A stretch of 20,586 nucleotides of DNA from Bacteroidales bacterium (GTDB taxonomy: Bacteria; Bacteroidota; Bacteroidia; Bacteroidales; UBA932), in NCBI GenBank assembly GCA_016283985.1, contig JAEENZ010000029.1:1-20586 (forward strand), in the 5' to 3' direction. Below, piece after piece: positions 6,676-14,848 of the stretch. Numbering within the stretch: position 1 is the first letter of the stretch; each line of letters starts with the position of its first letter. The notes below the pieces were generated by a model. The model worked only from the letters and a program-made list of their open reading frames with translations, was not told the DNA's origin and did not search any database. The translations under genes and the position numbers were made by a program.

Positions 6676-8811
6676 CTACCTCAACTTCGGTTCGGCATCC
6701 GTAGTCCAAACATTCACGAAGTCCCAGGCATTTGCGCCGAGAGTAGAAGCAAGGGCCAGGGCTTGGGAATAGACACTGCCCTCGGTGCCATAATAATTAC
6801 CAGTAGTTGAAACAGCCCCAGCAGGGTAGCAGAACAGCCTGTCGCAAGAGTTCCAGGCAACAAAACCGGTACAAGTAACCGTACCCGAATTGCTGCCAAG
6901 CACCAAGCCGCATGCGGTCGAAAGAGCAATCCCGCTTATATCAGATGTCGTATAACTATTTGTAATAGAGAGAGTTCCGTTATTAGTGCCCACAAAACCA
7001 CCGCTATATCTACGGATAGTGACAGATCCTGTTGAATAGCAATTGGATATGTTAACAGTGCCGGCATCCACTCTGCCAAGGAGGCCTCCGGCATGCGAAA
7101 AGTTGCCTCCGGTATTAAGCGTGACATTGCCGGTCGCATAGCATTTACTGATGTTCACGGTCTTGTCGGCAGCATTCACGACACCAATCAGGCCGCCGCC
7201 GTAATGCCCGGTACCTGAAACAGCTCCTGTCGCATAACATTTCTCTATGGTGGCATCGCGCTCGATCTGGCCTATGAGTCCTCCGACGCGGGAATTATTT
7301 CCCGTCGTATGAGCAACAGCGACCGAGGAGTGGCTGTTCCGGACAACGATATCACCAGCCTCGGAGCCGTTGATCAGGCCGACCAAGCCGCCGGCATAAT
7401 AAGTCGTAACCGTCACCGAACCAGAGGCAGAGCAATTCTCGATTGAGCCCGCCTTCATCAAGCCAACCAGGCCGCCGGCTTGCTGCGTGCTACTCAATGT
7501 TACATTATCTGCAACACAACCTGTCATGACTATATTTGTGGATACTGTTCCGAAAAGGGCGCCGACAATGGTATTGCCTGATACAAGGCTGCTATTCTTT
7601 ACAGTAACGTTAGTCACTGTGCCGTCGGTAACAGTTGCCTGCCTTGCAAAAATACCGTAATTACCCTTACTCTGGTCTATCTCGGCAGCATCAATCGTGA
7701 GATTCGCCACATCTCCATTGTAAGTATAGAAAAGAGACATTCGAAGATGGCTTATTGTCTTGCCGTTACCATCAAGATTAATAGCCTTGTCGAATGGACT
7801 GGCATTATTCAACGCTGTCCAAGACTCACCCGTCATGTCGATATCGTCCACCAGCTTGAAATACTTGGTTTGCTCTGAAACAAGCAGATTTTTCATCGCT
7901 TGCATCTGGTACTTGTCCGCAATAAGGTAAGGATGGGCGGCGGTGCCGTCGTCATCCTTGCCGGCGAATTTATCAGTGTTGGTGCCGGTGAGGCTGATTA
8001 GGTTAAGCTGGCCGCCGGCAAGGTTCAGGGCGCTGGAAGTCAGATAGTAACGGGTATAAACGCTGTGGGCGTCATCGTTGGTGCCGAACTTGAACAGCAG
8101 GCCGGTGCCGGAAGGAATGGTAACTCCGGTCGGAGGTATAGATGCGAACACGTCTAAGGTATTGGAAGTGCCATTGTCTTTAGGGGTGGTGATGGCGATG
8201 GTCATCGTGCCGGTAGGGCCAAAGATGTTCTTGTCGGCGACCATAGTCACGTTATTGACCTTTGCGGCAACACCGTCAGGGAGCGTCACACTCAGGTGAA
8301 GGGCTCCGGACTGGGCGAAAGTGCCGCCCTTGGAGCTCGCCCAGGCGGATGTGAAAGCGATATCCTCATAGGTGTTCACTCCTGTAAGGGTCGCGCTGTA
8401 TCCAAGGTGGGCTGTGCTTTCATCCTCGGCCTGAGTCTGGGCAAGCACGTTTGCGGGCCAACTGGTGGCATTCACGATGGAGATGTCGTAACTGGTCGCG
8501 CTCACGGCTGTGCCGGTGAAGGTTCCGCTCTGGGTTCCCTCGCCGGAGGCAAGCTCGAAGTCTTGATAGTTCGATGAGTTGCTGTGGTCCGCCACGCGGA
8601 TCTTGTCTCCCGCTGCCCATGTGGGATGAAGGGCGGTGCCGGTGTAGGCAAGGCCTACCTTCGAAAGTTCCGCAGGGATGGATGCGGTGATGGTAATCTG
8701 CTCCCCGGCAACGGTCTGCTGAGGTTCATCGGGAGTGTTCTGCTCTTTATTGCAACTTACTGCAAGAAGCGCTGCGGCAACGGCCGCCATGATAACTAAA
8801 TACTTTTTCAT
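6676..8811 (-). CDS. GLUG-repeat surface lipoprotein (711 aa, about 7 repeat units)
   Basis: Signal peptide with lipobox LAVSC (Cys20) followed by NKE. Residues about 37-275 are the N-terminal module also seen in 3669-6464 and 1-2256 (TWAAGDKIRV, AHLGYSATLTGVNTYEDIAF, LDVFASIPPTGVTIPSGTGLL). The W..GD.I.V pattern near its start recalls fimbrillin-like proteins, but I cannot assign a family. The GLUG entry (HPYLIADKYQMQAM, YFKLVDDIDMTGESW) is at about 293-333. Seven GLUG-like units follow, then a C-terminal cap (TTSDISGIALST, GNYYGTEGSVYSQA). Unit for unit, the repeat part aligns with the protein at 11103-12995 much better than with its other neighbours. It begins 12 bases after micro-protein 3. 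Outer-membrane surface location and binding role are inferred. Confidence 0.9.
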   Translation of the reverse strand: MKKYLVIMAAVAAALLAVSCNKEQNTPDEPQQTVAGEQITITASIPAELSKVGLAYTGTALHPTWAAGDKIRVADHSNSSNYQDFELASGEGTQSGTFTGTAVSATSYDISIVNATSWPANVLAQTQAEDESTAHLGYSATLTGVNTYEDIAFTSAWASSKGGTFAQSGALHLSVTLPDGVAAKVNNVTMVADKNIFGPTGTMTIAITTPKDNGTSNTLDVFASIPPTGVTIPSGTGLLFKFGTNDDAHSVYTRYYLTSSALNLAGGQLNLISLTGTNTDKFAGKDDDGTAAHPYLIADKYQMQAMKNLLVSEQTKYFKLVDDIDMTGESWTALNNASPFDKAINLDGNGKTISHLRMSLFYTYNGDVANLTIDAAEIDQSKGNYGIFARQATVTDGTVTNVTVKNSSLVSGNTIVGALFGTVSTNIVMTGCVADNVTLSSTQQAGGLVGLMKAGSIENCSASGSVTVTTYYAGGLVGLINGSEAGDIVVRNSHSSVAVAHTTGNNSRVGGLIGQIERDATIEKCYATGAVSGTGHYGGGLIGVVNAADKTVNISKCYATGNVTLNTGGNFSHAGGLLGRVDAGTVNISNCYSTGSVTIRRYSGGFVGTNNGTLSITNSYTTSDISGIALSTACGLVLGSNSGTVTCTGFVAWNSCDRLFCYPAGAVSTTGNYYGTEGSVYSQALALASTLGANAWDFVNVWTTDAEPKLR

Positions 8812-8823
8812 AAGGCAGAACGA

Positions 8824-8985
8824 TTAGAAGAACAAAAATTCATCCGGTCCGTCGATGACGGAATCGGTGATGATGGTGATTTCGCCAAGGTCTCCGAGAT
8901 CCCCGTCCGCCGAGGCCATCAGGATGTTCCTGGTCTTTAGTTCGATACTCTCCACTGAGGGAGAAAGGTACTCTTTTTTAATCAT
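8824..8985 (-). CDS. micro-protein 3 (53 aa), upstream of a GLUG lipoprotein
   Basis: The ATG at 8985 opens a 53-residue frame ending in TAA at 8824-8826. Blocks EYLSPSVESIEL, ASADGDLGDL and SVIDGPDEF match micro-proteins 1 and 2 in order and spacing, which is the main evidence that it is real. It is acidic at the C-terminus, with no lipobox or membrane segment. It starts 9 bases after the lipoprotein stop at 8995 and ends 12 bases before the GLUG start at 8811, so it is embedded in the operon and may be translationally linked to both. Function unknown. Confidence 0.72.
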   Translation of the reverse strand: MIKKEYLSPSVESIELKTRNILMASADGDLGDLGEITIITDSVIDGPDEFLFF

Positions 8986-8994
8986 AGTGGTTAT

Positions 8995-9771
8995 TTAATA
9001 AATAGTGAATTCTTCGTAAAGGCCATCGCCCCAGACATGCAACTCGATTTCGTTGAGACCCGGGTTCAGAAAAGTGCCTATCTTCAGTTTATGATGACCT
9101 GCGGGAATGTCTCCGGCCTTTTCGCCGTTGACCAATACCTCGCACAGCGAGCCTTTCCATTCGCCGAGGCGAAGGGTGCGTTTTCCGACTCTTGCCGGCA
9201 CCTCGAACGTGCGGCTGTAGGCGATATCCGAATGGTAGAATGGCATTCCCTGAGATGCCCAGGAACCAAGTCCTAAGACTTTTGCAGGAATCAGTTGCCA
9301 CTTGGTTTCCACATCGGGAAGGACGTCGAATTCCCCGGCAATGGATGCAGAAGGCATCCCGGCCGAGGCATCGCTGCTCCGCAGAGTGATGATATTCTCT
9401 CCATCCAGCACCCTGCCGCCCAGTTCGAAACATGCGTCGCCGTCATCCAGCAGATGCACTCTTTCCATCAGCATCGGCATCCCCCCGTTCACCGCCACAT
9501 CCCAGGATTCAGGATTGACGATGACAAGAATGGGATAAGACGTACAAAGACATCCCTTGGAATAGAACTTATACCGTACCGTCACTTCGCCTTCGGAGGA
9601 TGTGTCGCAGACGGCTGTATTGTCTAACGGAAACCAGTTGTTGTCCAGGCGCTCCACGCAGATTTCAGACACCGGCTTTATTTCGCCAAATCGGCTCCCG
9701 CCTTGAGAGCAGGAGCACGATATGGCAATTAAAAGTGTTATAAAACCGAGTTCTAAAACCTTTTGTGTCAT
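8995..9771 (-). CDS. lipoprotein with probable galactose-binding-like C-terminal domain (258 aa)
   Basis: Hydrophobic leader ends in a Cys pair (AISC19-S-C21), fitting a lipoprotein. The C-terminal half (about 155-258) reads like the sugar-binding jelly roll attached to some glycoside hydrolases: LGLGSWASQGMPFYHSDIAY, SRTFEVP, RTLRLGEWKGSLCEVLVNGE and NPGLNEIELHVWG. No catalytic domain is attached. The N-terminal half (about 30-150) is beta-rich and not recognised. The gene starts one base after the stop of the phosphodiester glycosidase gene, which implies translational coupling and a shared job, perhaps presenting the substrate. The assignment rests on pattern memory of GH2- and GH106-type accessory domains and could be wrong in detail. 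Confidence 0.72.
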   Translation of the reverse strand: MTQKVLELGFITLLIAISCSCSQGGSRFGEIKPVSEICVERLDNNWFPLDNTAVCDTSSEGEVTVRYKFYSKGCLCTSYPILVIVNPESWDVAVNGGMPMLMERVHLLDDGDACFELGGRVLDGENIITLRSSDASAGMPSASIAGEFDVLPDVETKWQLIPAKVLGLGSWASQGMPFYHSDIAYSRTFEVPARVGKRTLRLGEWKGSLCEVLVNGEKAGDIPAGHHKLKIGTFLNPGLNEIELHVWGDGLYEEFTIY

Positions 9772-9772
9772 G

Positions 9773-11089
9773 CTATTTCTTCAAGTCACTCTTGATGTAA
9801 ACAGCGTTGCCGGTAGGGCGAAGTTTGGTGCCGTTCCAGTTCCATACCCAGTTACCGTCGTTGTCGGTGCGATTCTCACACACGCGGTTTACGATATTGC
9901 GGGCATTGCCTTCGCCGTAAACCCACATTGCGGTTCCGCCGCCACCGTCGAAGTTCATGGCCTTGTAACAGCCAAGACCCTTCATCAACTTGGAAAGCAG
10001 AGGAGTGGACATTCCTATTGCCCTCTCAGTAGATGAACTCTGGGTCCAGCGTCCGTCCACTGCCACCTGCACTATCGTCTTTCCATCCTTGGAAATACCA
10101 AAGGCGGTGCGAGGATGAGTAGTCTTCAGGAAATCTGCGGAATTGTCTTCCGCATACTCCTGAATCTTGCCTTCCCAAACCAGAAGAGGTCCGGCGGCGC
10201 CCACGGTCAAAGTATTTGCCGGAGGATCGATGCTTCCATCGGCTGCATTCGTAAGCTTCCTGGCTTTGTAATTATCTATGACCTTGACAATATCCACCTT
10301 GTCACCATCGATAGTCACGGCGCAGTTGGCTGTGAAATAGTTGTCGGTTTCTACGGCGCTGCGCCTGATTTCGCCGTTGATACGTGCGAAATGGCAGCAT
10401 GCCATAGGGCCGTTAGTGCCGATAAGGGCATCCAGGTAAATGCATTTCTTGTCGAGGTCGCGGGGATCCTCTCCGTCCTTGCATTCGGGGAATCCGGCAG
10501 GATAGGTATTGTCGTAGTAGCTGAAATACATGCCAAGATGGTTGTGACCGTTCAGCTTTGTCCGAACGATGTTGATGTTTCGGATCTGACCTTCCCACTT
10601 GCCATGGAAAGTAGTCCACTCGACACCCTCGACAATCGTCTTGGTAGTGCCGCCGAGCTTGGCGAAATCAAGCGTGGGCTCATCGCTCCAGGGTTCTTCC
10701 GGCTCGGGTGGTTCAGGAGGCGTTGTGAATTCAAGGACCACCGAATTGGATTCCTTACCTTTGGTGGAGACCCTGATCTTTATCTGGGTCTGGGTAAGGG
10801 TCGGGGCCTTGAAAACCACCTTCTCTTCCGTGGACTCAGTCACCGGAATGGCCACAGCATCCAGGCCTATGCCGTAGAGAACCTTGTTCTCCGAAGCTAC
10901 GGGACTGAAATTCAACCCGTTCAGAGTCACAGGCTCTCCAGCAACGGCCTTTCCGTCGTAATCGGTGGTAATGCTTTCGATAACGGGTTCCGGCACATTG
11001 TCATTACTTTCTGTGCCATTACCGCTACAAGCTTGTGCGGCAATGGCAAATACAGAAAGTAAAAACAGCTTTAATACAATTCTTTTCAT
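9773..11089 (-). CDS. IPT/TIG and phosphodiester glycosidase (NAGPA-type, DUF2233) lipoprotein
   Basis: Lipobox AAQAC (Cys21). Residues about 35-123 form an IPT/TIG immunoglobulin-like domain (PVIESITTDYDGKAVAGEPV, GLNFSP). A Pro/Glu linker (125-133) follows. The NAGPA-type domain spans about 155-432: GTNGPMACCHF near 224-234, HPRTAFGISKDG at 325-336, VAVDGRW at 342-348 and the hallmark AMNFDGGGGTAMWV at 377-390, close to the usual N-x-DGGGS-T signature. The human relative removes GlcNAc from a phosphodiester on mannose 6-phosphate; many bacterial members are uncharacterised. It is the only recognisable sugar-acting enzyme of the cluster. The likely site is the cell surface or periplasmic face of the outer membrane. 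It starts 13 bases after the GLUG gene upstream. Confidence 0.88.
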   Translation of the reverse strand: MKRIVLKLFLLSVFAIAAQACSGNGTESNDNVPEPVIESITTDYDGKAVAGEPVTLNGLNFSPVASENKVLYGIGLDAVAIPVTESTEEKVVFKAPTLTQTQIKIRVSTKGKESNSVVLEFTTPPEPPEPEEPWSDEPTLDFAKLGGTTKTIVEGVEWTTFHGKWEGQIRNINIVRTKLNGHNHLGMYFSYYDNTYPAGFPECKDGEDPRDLDKKCIYLDALIGTNGPMACCHFARINGEIRRSAVETDNYFTANCAVTIDGDKVDIVKVIDNYKARKLTNAADGSIDPPANTLTVGAAGPLLVWEGKIQEYAEDNSADFLKTTHPRTAFGISKDGKTIVQVAVDGRWTQSSSTERAIGMSTPLLSKLMKGLGCYKAMNFDGGGGTAMWVYGEGNARNIVNRVCENRTDNDGNWVWNWNGTKLRPTGNAVYIKSDLKK

Positions 11090-11102
11090 AAAGAATGTCT
11101 CC

Positions 11103-12995
11103 TTACTTCAAGGTAGGAAGATCCTTGCTGAGATCCCAGATCGAGGTGTCCCAACCCAGTTTCGATGCCTGAGAAGAAACAGTTCCCTCGTTACCGAAAT
11201 AGTTGCCGGCGACAACGATATTGTTCTCTTCAGGATAGCAGAACCTGTTGTGGGCCTCATCGAGATCTTTGTTCCATGCCACGAATCCAGTGTATGAAGC
11301 ACCTGCGGTGGCGGTGGCGGAATTGTTACCCAGGGCCAGGCCGCAGTGAGTCGTAAGGTTGATTCCGTTAATGTTGGATGTGGTGTAACTGTTGGTTACC
11401 GTGAGTTTCGCATTGGCATTGCTCAGGGTTCCGACGAATCCACTGCTATAACGACGGACAACAATTGTACCCGTAGCGTAGCAATTGTTGATATTTACAG
11501 TAGCCTTATCTGTAACGGTGCCAACAAGTCCACCGGCGTGTGCAAAGTTATTGGTGATAGGGAGAGTGACGTTACCGGTAGCATAGCACTGGCTAATGCT
11601 CGTTGTCTGAGGTATATGCTGATCGCTTGCATCTTTGACGCATCCGATATAACCAACCAGACCGCCGCCATAGTGGCCGCTGCCATCGACATTGCCGGTA
11701 GCATAACACTTCTCCAGGACGAGATTACACTCCGTCTGTCCTATAAGTCCTCCGGCGCGGGAATAACTGCCGGATACGTGCTCTACATCTCCGCTGGCAT
11801 TGCATCCGGTGATGGTAACGGTGGAAATGGCATCCGCGCTGGGTGATGACACGATTCCGATAAGGCCACCTGAATAATAAGACTCGCTGGTGACTTTTCC
11901 AGAAGCGGAGCTGTTGATTATGGATCCGCCCTCCACGCGGCCGATCAGGCCGCCCACCTGCTGCTGTGCATGTACGGAACATTCACCGATGCAATTCTCT
12001 ACAATGCCGCCCTTGAGCCAGCCGAAGAGGGCTCCGGCGCGCTTGTAATCGCTGATGATTGAGGATTTGGAGATGATGATGTTCTTTGCCACGACCTCGG
12101 TGGAGGAAGGATCGGAGCCTGCATGGGCGGCAACGATTGCGGCATCATTGGCGGCAGCGTCAATGGCGGCATTCTCGATGACAAGATTCTGCACGCAGCC
12201 TACGAATTCTCCGAACAGGGGGCCGTCCGCCTTGAAGTTGCTGATCTTGTGATTGTCTCCTTCAAAGTATATTTTACGAGACTGGGCAGGATCCTTTTCT
12301 CCCTCTGCCAGACCGGAAGTCGCCTTGTTGATGGGCGTCCAGGGGTTTTCTTCGGTGAATTTCACCTCAGAAAAATCGAGGTCGGCAGTCAGCTTGAAGT
12401 AATTGCTTGCATCATCCTTGAGCAGGCCGCTGATTTTGAAGAAAGATTCCATGCCATCGACAAGATAAGGATCGGACTCGGTTCCGGACCCCAGCTGCTC
12501 GGCCTTCAGCATCTTGAAGAGAATGTAGGCGGCCTTTTCGTCCGGGGCCGTGAAATTGGTTCCTCCCTGCACGCCGTCTATCGATATGGGCAGGACATAA
12601 ACCTTGTCGATTTCGCAGCCATTACCGCTGAGCCTGAGCTCGCAGGCAGTGGATTTGGGGCTGTAGCGCGTGAGCATCACGGAACTGGAGGCAAGGGTAT
12701 AGGCGGTCGAAGGAAGCATCTGGTAAGATGTGCCTTTCGCTTCGTTGTAAGAAGCCACAAGGCCCGGATTGGCGGCCAGATTGATGGTGTATGCCTCGGC
12801 GGAAACCGGATCCGGTACAACCATGAGGTTAACGGATATCGACTGGTTCTTGGGAACCTCATAGATATCCTTCACGTCGCTGAGCACGACGCTCAATTCT
12901 GCGGGTTTGTTTTCTTCCTTGCCTTTTTCCTTGTTGCATGAGAGTGTTAAGAGGCAGGGAAGCAAAACTGATACTAAAATCGCGATTTTTTTCAT
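11103..12995 (-). CDS. DUF1735-GLUG surface lipoprotein (630 aa), SusE-position binding protein
   Basis: Signal peptide with lipobox LTLSC (Cys20) then NKEKGKEEN. Residues about 34-155 look like DUF1735 (PGLVASYNEAKGTSYQMLP, KVYVLPISIDGV), a beta domain common in surface glycan-binding lipoproteins encoded after susD. The GLUG entry (SDPYLVDGMESFFK, YFKLTADLDFSE) is at about 172-210. Seven GLUG-like units follow, with a C-terminal cap (TTSNINGINLTTHCGLALG, GNYFGNEGTVSSQA) like the one at 6676-8811. It differs from the other GLUG proteins here in its N-terminal domain and in having no micro-protein gene before it. It starts 29 bases after susD. A surface glycan-binding role is inferred from position and domain. 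Confidence 0.88.
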   Translation of the reverse strand: MKKIAILVSVLLPCLLTLSCNKEKGKEENKPAELSVVLSDVKDIYEVPKNQSISVNLMVVPDPVSAEAYTINLAANPGLVASYNEAKGTSYQMLPSTAYTLASSSVMLTRYSPKSTACELRLSGNGCEIDKVYVLPISIDGVQGGTNFTAPDEKAAYILFKMLKAEQLGSGTESDPYLVDGMESFFKISGLLKDDASNYFKLTADLDFSEVKFTEENPWTPINKATSGLAEGEKDPAQSRKIYFEGDNHKISNFKADGPLFGEFVGCVQNLVIENAAIDAAANDAAIVAAHAGSDPSSTEVVAKNIIISKSSIISDYKRAGALFGWLKGGIVENCIGECSVHAQQQVGGLIGRVEGGSIINSSASGKVTSESYYSGGLIGIVSSPSADAISTVTITGCNASGDVEHVSGSYSRAGGLIGQTECNLVLEKCYATGNVDGSGHYGGGLVGYIGCVKDASDQHIPQTTSISQCYATGNVTLPITNNFAHAGGLVGTVTDKATVNINNCYATGTIVVRRYSSGFVGTLSNANAKLTVTNSYTTSNINGINLTTHCGLALGNNSATATAGASYTGFVAWNKDLDEAHNRFCYPEENNIVVAGNYFGNEGTVSSQASKLGWDTSIWDLSKDLPTLK

Positions 12996-13024
12996 TGCTA
13001 TAAGTGTTTAATAACTATTGTTGT

Positions 13025-14848
13025 CTAGAAAGTGAGGCCGTCATTCCAGCCGGGGTTCTGCGTAAGGGCGCCCTGTGTAAGGCTCCTGTCTTCGACCGGG
13101 ATGGGATAGTAGTAATCCTTGCCTTCGTCCCATGTCCAACCTGGACGGGTATTCTTATGGAACTCTATGCAGCCGGAATTACCATCGGAAAGAGTCACCT
13201 CCGAGTCTATCTTCAATGTGAGAGGGGCGCTGCCTGCCGGTGCGGAACTTCCACTGTAGAGTGTGACATCGTTCGTTCCGTCACCGTCAAGGTCGTAGTT
13301 GCCCTCTCCGGGGAAATACATACCCAGCAGTTTGCTTTCGAAGGTCTTACCTTCCGCCCAGCGAATCACATCGTAATAACGGAATCCTTCCTGAAGGAGT
13401 TCCACCATCCTTTCGCGACGGATTTCAAGGATGACACCCACGTTGGAAGAGTTCTTTGCGGCAACTTTCGGATACATGTTCTGAAGATATGGATCAGGGT
13501 TGGCATTTGCCGTCTCCTTATCAAGGTTAGGCATGCCTACGCGGTCGCGCAGAGGCTTGATGGAAACGTCAATATCCCCTTGGGAGATTGTTCCAAGTTC
13601 GGCTTTAGCCTCGGCATAGTTCAGATATACCTCACCTGCACGGAAAATGGCTATGTCGCAGTATGACTGCTGATATGTATCATCCTGCGAGCCCATGAAA
13701 TACTTGATGGGAGCATAACCGGTGACGGTGTTATTCAGCTTGGGACATTCCCTCGTGGTCGTTCCGAGTCTGCAATAGCCGGGAGTGCGGATGCTCTGGG
13801 CGAGACGGGGATCACGGTTTTTGGTCTCGTCAACGAACTGCATGGTCTCCCATCCAGCCTTGTCGGTGAAACGGGTTCCGTCATTCATCAGGTATGCTGC
13901 GATGATCTTACGGGTGAAACCGGTGCGGCCGAGAGTCGAGGAAGTATATGAGGCGTTGATGCTGTGAACGGCGCCGTAGTCGATATTGTAATCCCTTGCA
14001 AGCACAATTTCCTTATTGGTTCCTTCGGAGACGTTGTACTTGGTAAACAATCCGATATAACTGGCATCCGCTCCTTCCTTGTTATAAATGGTATAACCGC
14101 TGGAAGAAATGAATTTGTCGGCTGCATCGACGGCCTGCTCCAGATACCATGTATAAGGCTTGGCATCGGCAGGAAGGGTCTGCAGGGTAATGGTTCCTGC
14201 ATGATACTTCCGGAACGTTCCTTCATAGAGGCAGAAACGGCTCTTGAATGCGAGCGCCGTCCATTTTGTGACACGGTAATCGGAATGCTCCGTGGGCAGG
14301 TTGGCGATTGCGAAATCGATGTCTTCGACCATCTTCTGCATCACATAGTCGCGGCTGTCACGAGGCTTGTAGAGATCGTCGTCATCGGAACCGAGGGTAT
14401 GGTCGTACCACGGCACGTCGCCGAACTTCTTCACCTTCTCGAAATAGAAGTATGCGCGGAAGAAACGCACGAGACCAAGATACTGGTTGCGCAGTTTCTC
14501 GTCCTTGCAGTTACCGGAGTATTCTATGAAGGTATTGATCTTGCGAAGAGTACTCCAGCTCCAGCCACTGTCGCCGGAATTGATGGTGCGGCCTCCCCAC
14601 AGTTCCAGACTGAGGTCGGTTCCGATCAATTCGTCGGATTTATTGCCGTAGATGTCTCCGCCGCCCGGGAACATGGTGTACAGGGAATTCGTGTATGTCT
14701 GTATCTCCGTTTCCGTGGCAAGGAATGTCTCGGGAGAAAGTTTGTCCTGCGGGAACCTGTCCAGCATGCCTTCGCAGGAAACGAATAACACAGAAGCGCT
14801 GAATATTGCAGCTATATATTTAAAAATGGCTTTCATGGCGATAATCAT
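13025..14848 (-). CDS. SusD/RagB family nutrient-binding outer-membrane lipoprotein
   Basis: The 607-residue product is of usual SusD length. Signal peptide with lipobox LFVSC (Cys25) then EGMLDRFPQD. Family hallmarks are the helical TPR-like part, IRRERMVELLQEGFRYYDVIR (about 476-496) and the C-terminal YYYPIPVEDRSL with LTQNPGWNDG. A DLDGDGTND stretch near 518-526 could bind calcium. The start at 14848 shares one base with the susC stop (TAATG). A second ATG at 14836, giving MKAIFKY, is an equally good start for the signal peptide. It caps the SusC barrel and binds ligand at the surface. The ligand cannot be predicted from sequence. Confidence 0.96.
   Translation of the reverse strand: MIIAMKAIFKYIAAIFSASVLFVSCEGMLDRFPQDKLSPETFLATETEIQTYTNSLYTMFPGGGDIYGNKSDELIGTDLSLELWGGRTINSGDSGWSWSTLRKINTFIEYSGNCKDEKLRNQYLGLVRFFRAYFYFEKVKKFGDVPWYDHTLGSDDDDLYKPRDSRDYVMQKMVEDIDFAIANLPTEHSDYRVTKWTALAFKSRFCLYEGTFRKYHAGTITLQTLPADAKPYTWYLEQAVDAADKFISSSGYTIYNKEGADASYIGLFTKYNVSEGTNKEIVLARDYNIDYGAVHSINASYTSSTLGRTGFTRKIIAAYLMNDGTRFTDKAGWETMQFVDETKNRDPRLAQSIRTPGYCRLGTTTRECPKLNNTVTGYAPIKYFMGSQDDTYQQSYCDIAIFRAGEVYLNYAEAKAELGTISQGDIDVSIKPLRDRVGMPNLDKETANANPDPYLQNMYPKVAAKNSSNVGVILEIRRERMVELLQEGFRYYDVIRWAEGKTFESKLLGMYFPGEGNYDLDGDGTNDVTLYSGSSAPAGSAPLTLKIDSEVTLSDGNSGCIEFHKNTRPGWTWDEGKDYYYPIPVEDRSLTQGALTQNPGWNDGLTF

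Noticed and set aside
10115..11062. 315-codon plus-strand frame within the phosphodiester glycosidase gene
   Set aside because: Antisense shadow of a gene with clear NAGPA and lipobox motifs.
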